DNA from: Hyphomicrobiales bacterium
GTDB lineage: Bacteria; Pseudomonadota; Alphaproteobacteria; Rhizobiales; Rhizobiaceae
Direction of reading: 5' to 3'
Assembly (NCBI GenBank): GCA_900466875.1
Contig: UBNQ01000028.1
Coordinates: 1 to 32,102, forward strand
DNA: 32,102 bases
Positions 1-7,005 of the stretch are shown here, piece by piece. The translations under genes and the position numbers were made by a program. Below the pieces are notes generated by a model, which did no database searches, was not told the DNA's origin, and worked only from the letters and a program-made list of their open reading frames with translations. How positions within the stretch are numbered: position 1 is the stretch's first letter; every line of letters starts with the position of its first letter.

Positions 1-65
1 TTCCGATGAAACAAGTCATGATTCTTTGCCCGTTCGAACGCGTTCTCGAAAGTCGATCGGTCATC

Positions 66-108
66 CTGCGCGAAGTGTCAGGGTTGGTCGGGCTGACGCT
101 TCGCGCAG
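66..108 (-). terminator. Hairpin after the RraA-like gene
   Basis: Bases 66-81 pair with 93-108 in a 16-bp stem with one mismatch and an 11-base loop. The stem begins 15 bases past the stop codon of the minus-strand RraA-like gene. No run of T follows on the minus strand, so it may be a transcript-stabilising 3' end rather than a classical intrinsic terminator. I see no gene in bases 1-123. Confidence 0.5.
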
Positions 109-123
109 AGTTCCGTGGCCGCC

Positions 124-801
124 TCAGGCCGGTCCGGTAGAACCAACCGGCCAGATATCACGCAGCTTCTCGCCCGCCAGAATCCGCTGGCGGCAGACGG
201 CTTCGGCGTCGCCATTCTTGTCTGCGTCATCGGCGATCTTTTCGACCAATTCATGGGGTATCACCACGACGCCGGATATGTCGGCGAAGATCACGTCCCC
301 GGGGCGCACCTTCACGCCATGAATCTCGAGTTCGACTTGGGCTTCTGCCGGTTCCATGCGACCAGACACGCCAACCGGGCTGACGCCCCCGGCATAGAGC
401 GGATAGTCGAGCTTTCGCACCTCCGCGAGATCCCGGACCGTACCGTGCACGACGGTAGCCGCAGCTCCGCTCGTCCGGGCACCGGTCGACATCAGTTCGC
501 CCGTTCCAGAACCTTCTGCACAGGTCGAGTCGACCATGAGAATGCCACCCTTGACGACGCTGTCGATCGCCCCGTGGTAGACATCCTGCGGCTGGCCAAC
601 ACGCTTGCTTGGCGCGTACCGGACCGTATGGGCGGGGCCACAAACCACCTGGCCGGGCTTCAATACACCGTAAAGCGAAATGCCCTTTAGAAAACCATAG
701 GCACCGTATTTGTCCATGACATCCTGAATGTCGCCGGAATACCACCGTGACAGACGTTCGATCGCTTTCCAGTTCACCTTCCCGTAGTCGTAAGCCGTCA
801 T
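124..801 (-). CDS. RraA-like / 4-hydroxy-4-methyl-2-oxoglutarate aldolase family protein
   Basis: A 225-residue protein of the RraA-like fold, which includes class II pyruvate aldolases that cleave 4-hydroxy-4-methyl-2-oxoglutarate or oxaloacetate, and the RNase E inhibitor RraA. The central stretch GELMSTGARTSG followed by VVHGTVRD matches the family active-site region with its conserved Arg-Asp, and GDVIFADISGVVVIP near residue 175 is the usual C-terminal motif. The ATG at 801 is chosen over an in-frame TTG at 807 because GGGAG lies about 10 bases upstream. It starts 2 bases after the GntR stop, so the two are co-transcribed. Beside a second aldolase and a transporter, a catabolic aldolase role is more likely than RNase control. 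The substrate is not shown by the sequence. Confidence 0.88.
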   Translation of the reverse strand: MTAYDYGKVNWKAIERLSRWYSGDIQDVMDKYGAYGFLKGISLYGVLKPGQVVCGPAHTVRYAPSKRVGQPQDVYHGAIDSVVKGGILMVDSTCAEGSGTGELMSTGARTSGAAATVVHGTVRDLAEVRKLDYPLYAGGVSPVGVSGRMEPAEAQVELEIHGVKVRPGDVIFADISGVVVIPHELVEKIADDADKNGDAEAVCRQRILAGEKLRDIWPVGSTGPA

Positions 802-803
802 AG

Positions 804-1547
804 TCAATCCACTCCCTTGGACTTTCTGATCGCCTGTTCCAGATAGGCGGTACTGTTGATGATGTGCTCGCGCATCGCTTTGCGCGCGCCCTCCATGTCG
901 CGGGCAACGACCAGCGACAGAATTTGCTCATGTTCGCTGAGCCCCTCTTTCAAAGTCTTGCGAGGGACCCGGCTCGACACTTTGATGACCCCGGCAATCA
1001 GGGCGTGCAGGTTACCGTGCAACGAAGACAGAATCTCGTTACCTAGCGACTGAACGAGCGCCCGATGGAAGGCAGCATCCGCCTCCGTGAAACGCCCGAA
1101 ATCATTGTCTGCTACCGCCTGGCGCATCACATCGAGTGCTGCCGTCACGGACGGACCCGGAGTATTTTCGCCTGAGGCAAGCCTCCCTATAACGTCCACT
1201 TCGATCATCCTGCGGACATCCATAGCCTGGACGAGATAGTTCGCATCCTTGGCAAACAGAGCACCAACCGATGTGACAAGCGAATCCATGAACTCGCCGA
1301 CATCGTCTCTGACGACTTCGGCACGTTCGCCATGCTTGCGACGTACGAGCCCCTTCGTTTCCAGGACCTGCAATGCTTCGCGGACAGATCTTGTGCTGAC
1401 ACCGAATATGCGTCCGATCTCGGCTTCGGACGGCAACCGCTCCCCTACCTGCAATTCACCGGAAAGAATTCTCGCCTCGATGTTCGCCACAATATGCATA
1501 TGCAATTTGCCGCGTTCCAGGCTTTGCGGGATAGGGTTCGACGTCAT
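804..1547 (-). CDS. GntR-family transcriptional regulator (FadR/FCD subfamily)
   Basis: A 247-residue regulator. The N-terminal winged helix (residues about 12-75) carries the GntR pattern GERLPSEAEIGRIFGVSTRS then VREAL and GLVRRKHG. The C-terminal part is an all-helical FCD ligand domain with its metal-site pattern: DAAFHRAL, LSEHEQIL and MREHI. FCD domains often bind carboxylic acids, which fits the neighbouring aldolases. The start has a good ribosome site (GAGGTG). The gene has its own promoter with a perfect 18-bp palindrome over the -10 box, so it probably represses itself. The same half-sites occur at the promoter of the transporter operon near 6550, its likely main target. Confidence 0.93.
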   Translation of the reverse strand: MTSNPIPQSLERGKLHMHIVANIEARILSGELQVGERLPSEAEIGRIFGVSTRSVREALQVLETKGLVRRKHGERAEVVRDDVGEFMDSLVTSVGALFAKDANYLVQAMDVRRMIEVDVIGRLASGENTPGPSVTAALDVMRQAVADNDFGRFTEADAAFHRALVQSLGNEILSSLHGNLHALIAGVIKVSSRVPRKTLKEGLSEHEQILSLVVARDMEGARKAMREHIINSTAYLEQAIRKSKGVD

Positions 1548-1589
1548 AGAGGCACCTCACGCTTTGCGATCGAAACGATCGTAACTGAT

Positions 1590-1607
1590 ATATGACATAT
1601 GTCATAT
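1590..1607. promoter_or_regulatory. Palindromic operator, probable GntR autoregulatory site
   Basis: ATATGACATATGTCATAT is a perfect 18-bp palindrome 43 bases upstream of the GntR start and covers the predicted -10 box. The half-sites TATGAC and GTCATA, separated by 4 bases, recur identically at 6543-6558 upstream of the binding-protein gene. Binding by the GntR protein is inferred. Confidence 0.75.
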
Positions 1608-1629
1608 GTTTGCCTACGAACGTTGTCAA
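1601..1629 (-). promoter_or_regulatory. Sigma70-type promoter of the GntR-RraA unit
   Basis: On the minus strand TTGACA (1629-1624) and TATGAC (1606-1601) are separated by 17 bases, a near-consensus housekeeping promoter. The -10 lies inside the palindromic operator, the expected arrangement for repression. Confidence 0.65.
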
Positions 1630-1662
1630 CCTGTGTTGCACCAACGAGACATTGAAGCTTAT

Positions 1663-1703
1663 GGTTGTCGAAAGCAGCAATAGCTCCGTTGCTTTCGACA
1701 ACC
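1663..1703 (-). terminator. Strong hairpin between the SDR gene and the GntR promoter
   Basis: GGTTGTCGAAAGCA (1663-1676) is perfectly complementary to TGCTTTCGACAACC (1690-1703), with a 13-base loop. It lies 19 bases past the SDR stop and upstream of the GntR promoter. There is no T-tract, but position and stem length suggest it separates or stabilises the end of the transporter-aldolase-SDR transcript. Confidence 0.55.
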
Positions 1704-1722
1704 GGTTCGGGAAGCCGTCAGA

Positions 1723-2541
1723 TCACCATGCGGTAAAGCCACCATCCACGACCACATTGGAGCCGGTCATATAGGTCGAGGCGTCGGAGGCCAGGAAACG
1801 GATAACGCCGTTATACTCGTCGATCTCGGCCTGACGGCGCATCGGCACGCGCTCCAGGAAGTTATCGATGAACTCCTTGTCGAAGCTCGCCGTCTTCACG
1901 CCACCGAAGGAGATCAGGTTTACGCGCACCCTCTTCTCCCCCCAGTAAGTACCAAGATAGCGGGTAAGGTTGACGAGACCCGATTTGGAGGCCGCATAAG
2001 AAATCGCTTTGATAAACGGCACGCCATCGCGCTTTTCGCGATAGGCATACAGTGCCTGATTGGGCGAGACGAGACCGTAGATCGAGCCGACATTGATGAT
2101 CGACCCTCTGCCCTCGGCGGCCATGTGGCTGCCGACAACCTGGCTGGTCAGCATAACGCCGGTCAGGTTGGTTTCGATGATGTCGTCCCAATACTTCTGC
2201 GGATAGACTTCGAAAGGCGCGTTCTGTTCGGCGGAACCATCCGGCTTGGAATCTATCCCGGCATTGTTGACCAGAATATGAGGCACGCCCCAATCGGCGA
2301 TCAATTGCATGGTGGCAGCTTCGAGCTGCGCCTTGTCGGTGACGCTGGCCTCGTAGACACGGATATTGTCTTCGAGGCCAGGAAATTTCTCGGCAATCTG
2401 CTCTCTGGAAAATGGTCGGCGGCTGTAGATCGCAACCTTGGCGCCAGCCTGCGCCAGCGATTTGGAAAACTGCGTGCCAAGCTGACCAAGGCCACCTGTG
2501 ACCACCGCGACACGGCCGGAAACGCTGAAGATATCTGACAT
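1723..2541 (-). CDS. Short-chain dehydrogenase/reductase (SDR)
   Basis: A 272-residue classical NAD(P)-dependent oxidoreductase. It has the nucleotide-binding motif TGGLGQLG (residues 15-22), NNAG (92-95), a catalytic Ser in VGS (153) and YAASK (Tyr182, Lys186). The C-terminus DASTYMTGSNVVVDGGFTAW is typical of the family. The Ser-Tyr gap is 29 residues, longer than the common spacing of about 13, owing to an inserted loop (about 164-180). Such a loop occurs in SDRs acting on sugars or sugar acids, though the substrate cannot be read from sequence. AAGGAG precedes the ATG. The gene begins 21 bases after the aldolase gene, so it is probably the last gene of the operon that starts near 6540. 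It likely oxidises or reduces the hydroxyl group of the imported acid or an intermediate. Confidence 0.92.
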   Translation of the reverse strand: MSDIFSVSGRVAVVTGGLGQLGTQFSKSLAQAGAKVAIYSRRPFSREQIAEKFPGLEDNIRVYEASVTDKAQLEAATMQLIADWGVPHILVNNAGIDSKPDGSAEQNAPFEVYPQKYWDDIIETNLTGVMLTSQVVGSHMAAEGRGSIINVGSIYGLVSPNQALYAYREKRDGVPFIKAISYAASKSGLVNLTRYLGTYWGEKRVRVNLISFGGVKTASFDKEFIDNFLERVPMRRQAEIDEYNGVIRFLASDASTYMTGSNVVVDGGFTAW

Positions 2542-2562
2542 GTGAATTTCTCCTTGAATCTG

Positions 2563-3372
2563 TCAGGCAGACTTGGCGGAAGCATCGATCGCTTCGCGGG
2601 CACGCTTGTTTCCCTCGTTCAGGAACATCACGTCATTGCCCATGATGATCATGTCGACGCCCTTTTTCTTCAGGGTAGTGACATTTTCCGCGATCGGAGG
2701 AATGCAGGGCGCCATGACCTTGATGTCGCGCGCGTGGCACTTTTCGATGAGCTCGGAGAGCTTTTCGTCCACCTCGGGATGCGACATCGAATAGTCGATG
2801 GAGATGCGCCGCGAGATGGAATAGTCGGCCGGGCCGAAGTTGATGACGTCGATGCCTTCGACTTCGAGAATCTCGTCGATATTGTCAAAGAATTCATAGC
2901 TTTCAGCCATCGGGATGACGAGCTTGTTGGCGTTCTCGCGCTCCATATAGGCCGACCACTGATAACCCGGCCCCGCAAACCCTGCCGACCGGCAGGAGGC
3001 ATCGCCACCGCGGCGACCATAGGGAGGAAATTTGGCTGCGCGGACAATCGCACGCGCCTGTTCCGCAGTATTGACCTGCGGCACGATCACGCCAGTCGCG
3101 CCGATTTCCAGCGACTTGCGAATATCCCATTCATTGGTGCCGCGGACACGCACCAGCGGGGCAATCCCGGAAAGCAGCGCCGCCATCACCAGCTTTTCCA
3201 TCTGGGCATCGATATTGACCGGCGTGTGTTCCGCATCGATGAAGGCGAAATCCAGGCCCCAGTTTCCGGCAACCTCGATAGCGGTGGTCGAACCGGTATA
3301 GAAGGTCGAACCGAACACCGGTTCGCCATTACGCATTTTTTCGGCGAGTTTCAAATTCTCTACGACTGGCAC
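2563..3372 (-). CDS. HpcH/HpaI aldolase family protein
   Basis: A 269-residue TIM-barrel class II aldolase of the family that cleaves 4-hydroxy-2-oxo acids to pyruvate (or glyoxylate) and an aldehyde. Visible motifs are FIDAEHTP (Asp46, Glu48, His49) with the catalytic His, LVRVRG, GATGVIVPQVNTAEQA, PPYGRRG, PMAES with a metal-binding Glu, and INFGPADYS with a metal-binding Asp. The start is GTG, supported by AGAGGAG about 8 bases upstream. It lies 45 bases after the ABC ATPase gene and 21 bases before the SDR. A second, unrelated pyruvate-type aldolase (RraA-like) is nearby, which suggests a pathway ending in pyruvate. Confidence 0.92.
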   Translation of the reverse strand: MPVVENLKLAEKMRNGEPVFGSTFYTGSTTAIEVAGNWGLDFAFIDAEHTPVNIDAQMEKLVMAALLSGIAPLVRVRGTNEWDIRKSLEIGATGVIVPQVNTAEQARAIVRAAKFPPYGRRGGDASCRSAGFAGPGYQWSAYMERENANKLVIPMAESYEFFDNIDEILEVEGIDVINFGPADYSISRRISIDYSMSHPEVDEKLSELIEKCHARDIKVMAPCIPPIAENVTTLKKKGVDMIIMGNDVMFLNEGNKRAREAIDASAKSA

Positions 3373-3417
3373 TGCATTCTCCTCTTACAGTAATTGTTGG
3401 AACCAGCGGAATGGCCG

Positions 3418-4149
3418 CTATTTCACGTCGGACGCGATGAAGGCCCTGAGTTCGGGCGTTTGGGGGTTGGTAAAAATCTCTTCCGAAGGACCAGCCTCCC
3501 AGGCTCGGCCCTCGTGCATGAATACCGTGTGGCTGGCGACGCGGCGGGCAAAACCCATCTCGTGAGTGACGAGGATCATGGTCATGCCGGTCCTCGCCAG
3601 TTCGGCGATCGTCTTCAGCACTTCTCCGGTCAATTCCGGATCGAGTGCGGAAGTCACCTCGTCGAACAGCATCACCTTCGGCTTCATCGCAAGCGAGCGC
3701 GCAATCGCGGCGCGTTGCTGCTGGCCGCCGGAAAGCTCATCCGGGTAGGAACCGGCTTTCTCACGGAGCCCGACCTTTGTCAGGACTTCCTGAACCAATG
3801 TATCCTGTTCAGCGCGCGGTACATTCTTGACGACGCGGGGCGCCAGTTTGATATTTTCAGCGACAGTCAGGTGCGGAAAGAGATTATAGCTCTGGAACAC
3901 CATGCCCACCTCCTTGCGAAGGTCACGAAGGCGCTTGTTGGTGCCGTCGAGCCGATGTCCCACCACTTCTATGGAGCCGCTGTTGAACGGTTCCAGCCCG
4001 TTGATGCATCGAAGCATGGTGCTCTTGCCGGAACCGGATCGACCGATCACTGCAACGGTCTCGCCGTTGTTGACCGTCAGGTCAACTCCCTTGAGCACGC
4101 TGAGGGCGCCGAAGGATTTCTGGAGATTCTCAATGCGCAAGGCTTGCAT
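3418..4149 (-). CDS. ABC transporter ATP-binding protein, polar amino acid type
   Basis: A 243-residue ATPase of the HisP/GlnQ class that powers import by the two adjacent permeases at the inner membrane. It shows Walker A GRSGSGKST (36-44), a Q-loop in VFQSYNLFPHLT, the signature LSGGQQQR, Walker B VMLFDEVTSALDPEL and the switch His in THEMGFA. The length is normal and all catalytic residues are present. The start overlaps the end of the permease gene by 20 bases and has GGAG upstream, so the genes are translationally coupled. The family name refers to amino acids, but the binding protein argues for a ligand without an alpha-amino group. Confidence 0.96.
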   Translation of the reverse strand: MQALRIENLQKSFGALSVLKGVDLTVNNGETVAVIGRSGSGKSTMLRCINGLEPFNSGSIEVVGHRLDGTNKRLRDLRKEVGMVFQSYNLFPHLTVAENIKLAPRVVKNVPRAEQDTLVQEVLTKVGLREKAGSYPDELSGGQQQRAAIARSLAMKPKVMLFDEVTSALDPELTGEVLKTIAELARTGMTMILVTHEMGFARRVASHTVFMHEGRAWEAGPSEEIFTNPQTPELRAFIASDVK

Positions 4150-4786
4150 TTTTCTGCTCCTTCAATTTCTCGCTCCACAGTGAGAGCGGATAGCAAAGCG
4201 CGAAATACATCAGCGCGACGGTGAGAAAGACGTGGAAGGGCTGGAAGGTCATGTTGTTGAGCAACTGTCCGGCCCTGGTGAGTTCGACGAAGCCGATCAG
4301 CGCCGTCACCGAGGTATTCTTGACCACCTGCACCATGAAGCCGACGGTTGGGCCAAGAGCGATGCGAAACGCCTGCGGCAGGATCACGTAGCGGAGCGTC
4401 TGCCGACCGGTAAGCGCCAGCGAATCCGATGCTTCCCATTGAGCCTTGGGAATGGCCTCAATGCAGCCGCGCCAGATATCCGCCAGGAAGGCCGTGGTGT
4501 AGAGAGTGAGCGAGATCGCAGCCGCCGCAAACGGCGGGAAGAAGAAGCCGAGGAAGCTGAGACCGTAAAAGGCCAGGAACAGCAGGATCAGCAGCGGCGT
4601 TGCCTGAACCAGCTGGATGTAACCTGCAATCAGTAACCGCAGCCAGCGAGGTCCGAGTGATCGGCCAAGCGCGAAGATCAGGCCCAGAACACCACCGCAG
4701 ACAAAGGTTACGAGCGACAGACCGGCGGTCCACCAGAGGCCCTGGATAAGGAACTGGACACTCGGCCATCCGAATGACTGGATCAT
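4130..4786 (-). CDS. ABC transporter permease, polar amino acid type (second subunit)
   Basis: A 218-residue inner-membrane permease beginning MIQSFGWPSV. It has about five hydrophobic spans and the EAA loop (ASDSLALTGRQTLRYVILPQ) that docks on the ATPase, the standard HisM/GlnP-type layout. A longer open frame extends upstream, but this ATG overlaps the stop of the previous permease by 4 bases (ATGA), the usual coupling for such pairs, so I chose it. It forms a heterodimer with the 4783-5502 product. Confidence 0.92.
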   Translation of the reverse strand: MIQSFGWPSVQFLIQGLWWTAGLSLVTFVCGGVLGLIFALGRSLGPRWLRLLIAGYIQLVQATPLLILLFLAFYGLSFLGFFFPPFAAAAISLTLYTTAFLADIWRGCIEAIPKAQWEASDSLALTGRQTLRYVILPQAFRIALGPTVGFMVQVVKNTSVTALIGFVELTRAGQLLNNMTFQPFHVFLTVALMYFALCYPLSLWSEKLKEQKNASLAH

Positions 4787-5502
4787 GACCTGGTCTCCTG
4801 CATGTCGAGCATCAACCCGGCCGTGGCGCTGCCTGTGGGCGTCTTTCTGCGAAAGAGCCACAGCCCGATCAGCCAGTAGACGAACCGGAAGGCGAAGGTG
4901 ATGCAGATGTAGATCGCCGCGACGACTAGGAATGTCTCGAGACTGCGAAAACTCTGCGACTCGATGGTCGCAGCAGCCATGGTCAGCTCCTTGGCAGAGA
5001 TCGCCGAGACGATCGAGGTTCCAAGGAGCGTGAGTGTCAACTGGCCGGTCAATGCGGGATAGATGATTCTGAGCGCCGGGATCAGGACGACGTAACGCAT
5101 GACCTGAAGCTGCGACATGCCCAGTGCGAGCCCCGCCTGGATCTGCGTCTTTGGGATGGCGACCAGCCCGGCGCGAAAGATCTCCGTGGAATATGCACCG
5201 AGATTGAGTGATACGGCGAAGATCGCGGCTTGGTCGGCATCCAGCCTCACACCTGTATAGGGAAGGCCGAAGTAAATCAGAAACAGCTGTACCAGCAGCG
5301 GCGTGTTCCGGAATCCCTCGACGTAACAGGCGCCGAGGAAACGGCACCAGCCGGGTCCGCTAAAGCGAGCAAGCGCAACGCAAAGGCCGATCGTCAGGCC
5401 GATCGCGATCGCCTCGGCCGAAAGAACAACGGTGTTGATCGCTCCGGACACTAGATCAGGCATCCGGGCGATCACCGGAGCAAAGTCCATTGAATATGCC
5501 AT
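4783..5502 (-). CDS. ABC transporter permease, polar amino acid type (first subunit)
   Basis: A 239-residue permease with several membrane spans, the motif EGFRNTPLLVQLFLIYFGLP typical of the HisQ/GlnP family, and an EAA loop (QAGLALGMSQLQVMRYVVLI). The ATG at 5502 is preferred over an in-frame start at 5556 because AAGGA lies 8 bases upstream and the extra residues are not membrane-like. The 136-base gap to the binding-protein gene upstream holds a strong hairpin, probably giving the permeases lower expression than the binding protein. Confidence 0.92.
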   Translation of the reverse strand: MAYSMDFAPVIARMPDLVSGAINTVVLSAEAIAIGLTIGLCVALARFSGPGWCRFLGACYVEGFRNTPLLVQLFLIYFGLPYTGVRLDADQAAIFAVSLNLGAYSTEIFRAGLVAIPKTQIQAGLALGMSQLQVMRYVVLIPALRIIYPALTGQLTLTLLGTSIVSAISAKELTMAAATIESQSFRSLETFLVVAAIYICITFAFRFVYWLIGLWLFRRKTPTGSATAGLMLDMQETRS

Positions 5503-5588
5503 GGGAATTGTCCTTGCCGAGTTCCCCGCGCCGCCTGAGGCGACACTTGGGTTCATACGGTCCGCTCGTTACAAATCGAGCTCGGAAG

Positions 5589-5621
5589 GCGCGCCGCATG
5601 GGTCTAACTCATCCGGCGCGC
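5589..5621 (-). terminator. Intercistronic hairpin between binding-protein and permease genes
   Basis: GCGCGCCG (5589-5596) pairs perfectly with CGGCGCGC (5614-5621), and a few more pairs form inside. There is no T-tract. It sits 18 bases past the binding-protein stop. Such hairpins after binding-protein genes usually protect the upstream mRNA and reduce read-through. Confidence 0.5.
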
Positions 5622-5638
5622 AACTGCCTTGAATAGGA

Positions 5639-6451
5639 TCAGAAGGTTGGAAGCTTTCCACCTGGGACGGGCACACCTACCCACTTCTGATGAAGCGCAT
5701 CGATACGGCCGGTCACTTCCTGGTAATAGATGAAGTTATTGAGCCACTGATGGAGTTCGGTCGCATCCTTGCGGACCGCCATCGACCAGTAGAGCGTGAA
5801 GATCGGCACGTCGGCCTTGATCTCAAGATCGGTCAGATTCCGCTTCTTGATGATATCCTGGGCGACCGTTGCAACGGCGGCGGTCGCATCGACCTGACCG
5901 GAAATAAGCGCCTGCATGGCCAGCGCATCGTCGTCGAAACGAACAACTTCCAGCCCTTCTATGCCGTATCCGCTAACGGCGACATCCTGGGTGCTACCCT
6001 TCGGGACCGACACTCGCTTGCCTGCAAGATCCTCCAGTTTCTCGATCTTAGTGCCCTTCAGGGCGATGAAGCGCATCTCATAGGCGCCATAGGGATTGGT
6101 CATCAGAAAGGTCTTGGCCCGCTCCGGGGTCGCCGTCATCTGCGCAATCAGCAGGTCGACACGGCCCGACTCCAGCGCCGCTGCGCGTGAAGCGTTGTTG
6201 ACTGGAACGATCTGCAGCTTGGCACCCATAGCTTGCGCGACATCTTTTGCCATGTCGGCAAGGAAACCGTCGGTATTCCCGCTGGCATCCACTGTGTCGT
6301 AGGGCGGAATGCCCGTCAGCACGCCAATGGTTACGGTGCCTTTTTTGGTGATGTCAGCAACGCTCTGAGCGTTCGAGGACGTCGCAAATCCAGATGCTGC
6401 GGCAACAACCGCGGCAGCAACAAACGTGCGTCGAAGCAATTTCGATATCAT
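5639..6451 (-). CDS. Periplasmic solute-binding protein, family 3
   Basis: A 270-residue exported receptor. The signal peptide runs to about residue 29 (cationic MISKLLRR, hydrophobic core, then SNAQS). The SBP_bac_3 fold is shown by GFLADMAKDVA, GRVDLLIAQMTATPERA and NPYGAYEM. Arg111 in TPERA matches the Arg that binds a ligand carboxylate in HisJ and GlnH. The Asp that binds the alpha-amino group in those proteins (five residues after the DA Asp) is Val193 here, in GQVDATAAV. The ATG at 6451 is chosen for the perfect GGGAGG site 7 bases upstream. As the first gene of the operon it is followed by permeases, ATPase, aldolase and dehydrogenase. I infer that its ligand is a carboxylic acid other than an amino acid. 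Confidence 0.93.
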   Translation of the reverse strand: MISKLLRRTFVAAAVVAAASGFATSSNAQSVADITKKGTVTIGVLTGIPPYDTVDASGNTDGFLADMAKDVAQAMGAKLQIVPVNNASRAAALESGRVDLLIAQMTATPERAKTFLMTNPYGAYEMRFIALKGTKIEKLEDLAGKRVSVPKGSTQDVAVSGYGIEGLEVVRFDDDALAMQALISGQVDATAAVATVAQDIIKKRNLTDLEIKADVPIFTLYWSMAVRKDATELHQWLNNFIYYQEVTGRIDALHQKWVGVPVPGGKLPTF

Positions 6452-6540
6452 CAATTCCTCCCGATTGAACATCGCTGGCGTTCGCCGCGAAGATCCTCCT
6501 ATGCATGGCAGCCTCCCGAGCCACCGCGTGATGCATCTGA

Positions 6541-6569
6541 CATATGACTTATGTCATAAGGTAAGTCAA
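6541..6569 (-). promoter_or_regulatory. Probable promoter of the transporter-aldolase operon
   Basis: On the minus strand TTGACT (6569-6564) and a weak -10 CATATG (6546-6541) are spaced by 17 bases, about 90 bases upstream of the binding-protein start. The GntR-type inverted repeat lies within it. The weak -10 lowers confidence. Confidence 0.45.
6543..6558. promoter_or_regulatory. Second GntR-type operator
   Basis: TATGAC-TTAT-GTCATA has exactly the half-sites and 4-base spacing of the operator in front of the GntR gene (1591-1606); only the centre differs. It overlaps the -10 and spacer of the operon promoter, so repression by the GntR protein is the simplest reading. Confidence 0.72.
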
Positions 6570-7005
6570 CAAGAAAGTAACGGCGATAGCGGCCGCTTAC
6601 GAGGTGTTGGAAAATCTGCCTCTTTCTAGAAGTTCGCCACCGGTTACATGAACTGCAGGTTCCATCTTGGTGGACCGATCGCCAGGATCATAAATGATGC
6701 TGGCTATTTGGTATCTGGGAAAGTTCGCCTCGTTCCGTTTCAGCCGACCCATCACCACCCTGCGGTCGGCTACCACATCGTGGCGAGCGCCGGCATAGTT
6801 ATAGTGGGGTGGTCGTGACCGTGCCGCTTCCTTCGGAGGCAGGGGAACGGTTTACGAGCCTGTTATCGCGATACCTGATGGGATAGCCGTGGAGATCACC
6901 AGCTGAAGACGGCAATTAGGGATAATTGACGGTTTACTTTGCTACCGATCGAAGCAAAACATACGGTCGGGCCCTGGGCAGAACCAGCATGGATTGTGCA
7001 GCATT
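6570..7005. other. Non-coding stretch between divergent units
   Basis: I find no convincing gene. A modest hairpin (AGCCGACC 6742-6749 with GGTCGGCT 6764-6771) is present. TTGACG near 6926 could be a -35 for the gene at 7006, but no good -10 follows. No tRNA or mobile-element end was recognised. Confidence 0.5.

Noticed and set aside
1663..1703. The long hairpin as a small RNA gene or riboswitch
   Set aside because: It is a simple stem directly after a stop codon, without promoter or conserved aptamer features.
2542..3393. Plus-strand 283-codon frame opposite the HpcH/HpaI aldolase
   Set aside because: It is an antisense shadow; the minus-strand aldolase has all family motifs and a clear ribosome site.
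4787..5347. Long N-terminal extension of the second permease frame
   Set aside because: It lies in another frame of the first permease gene; the ATGA overlap at 4786 and the family length support the shorter protein.
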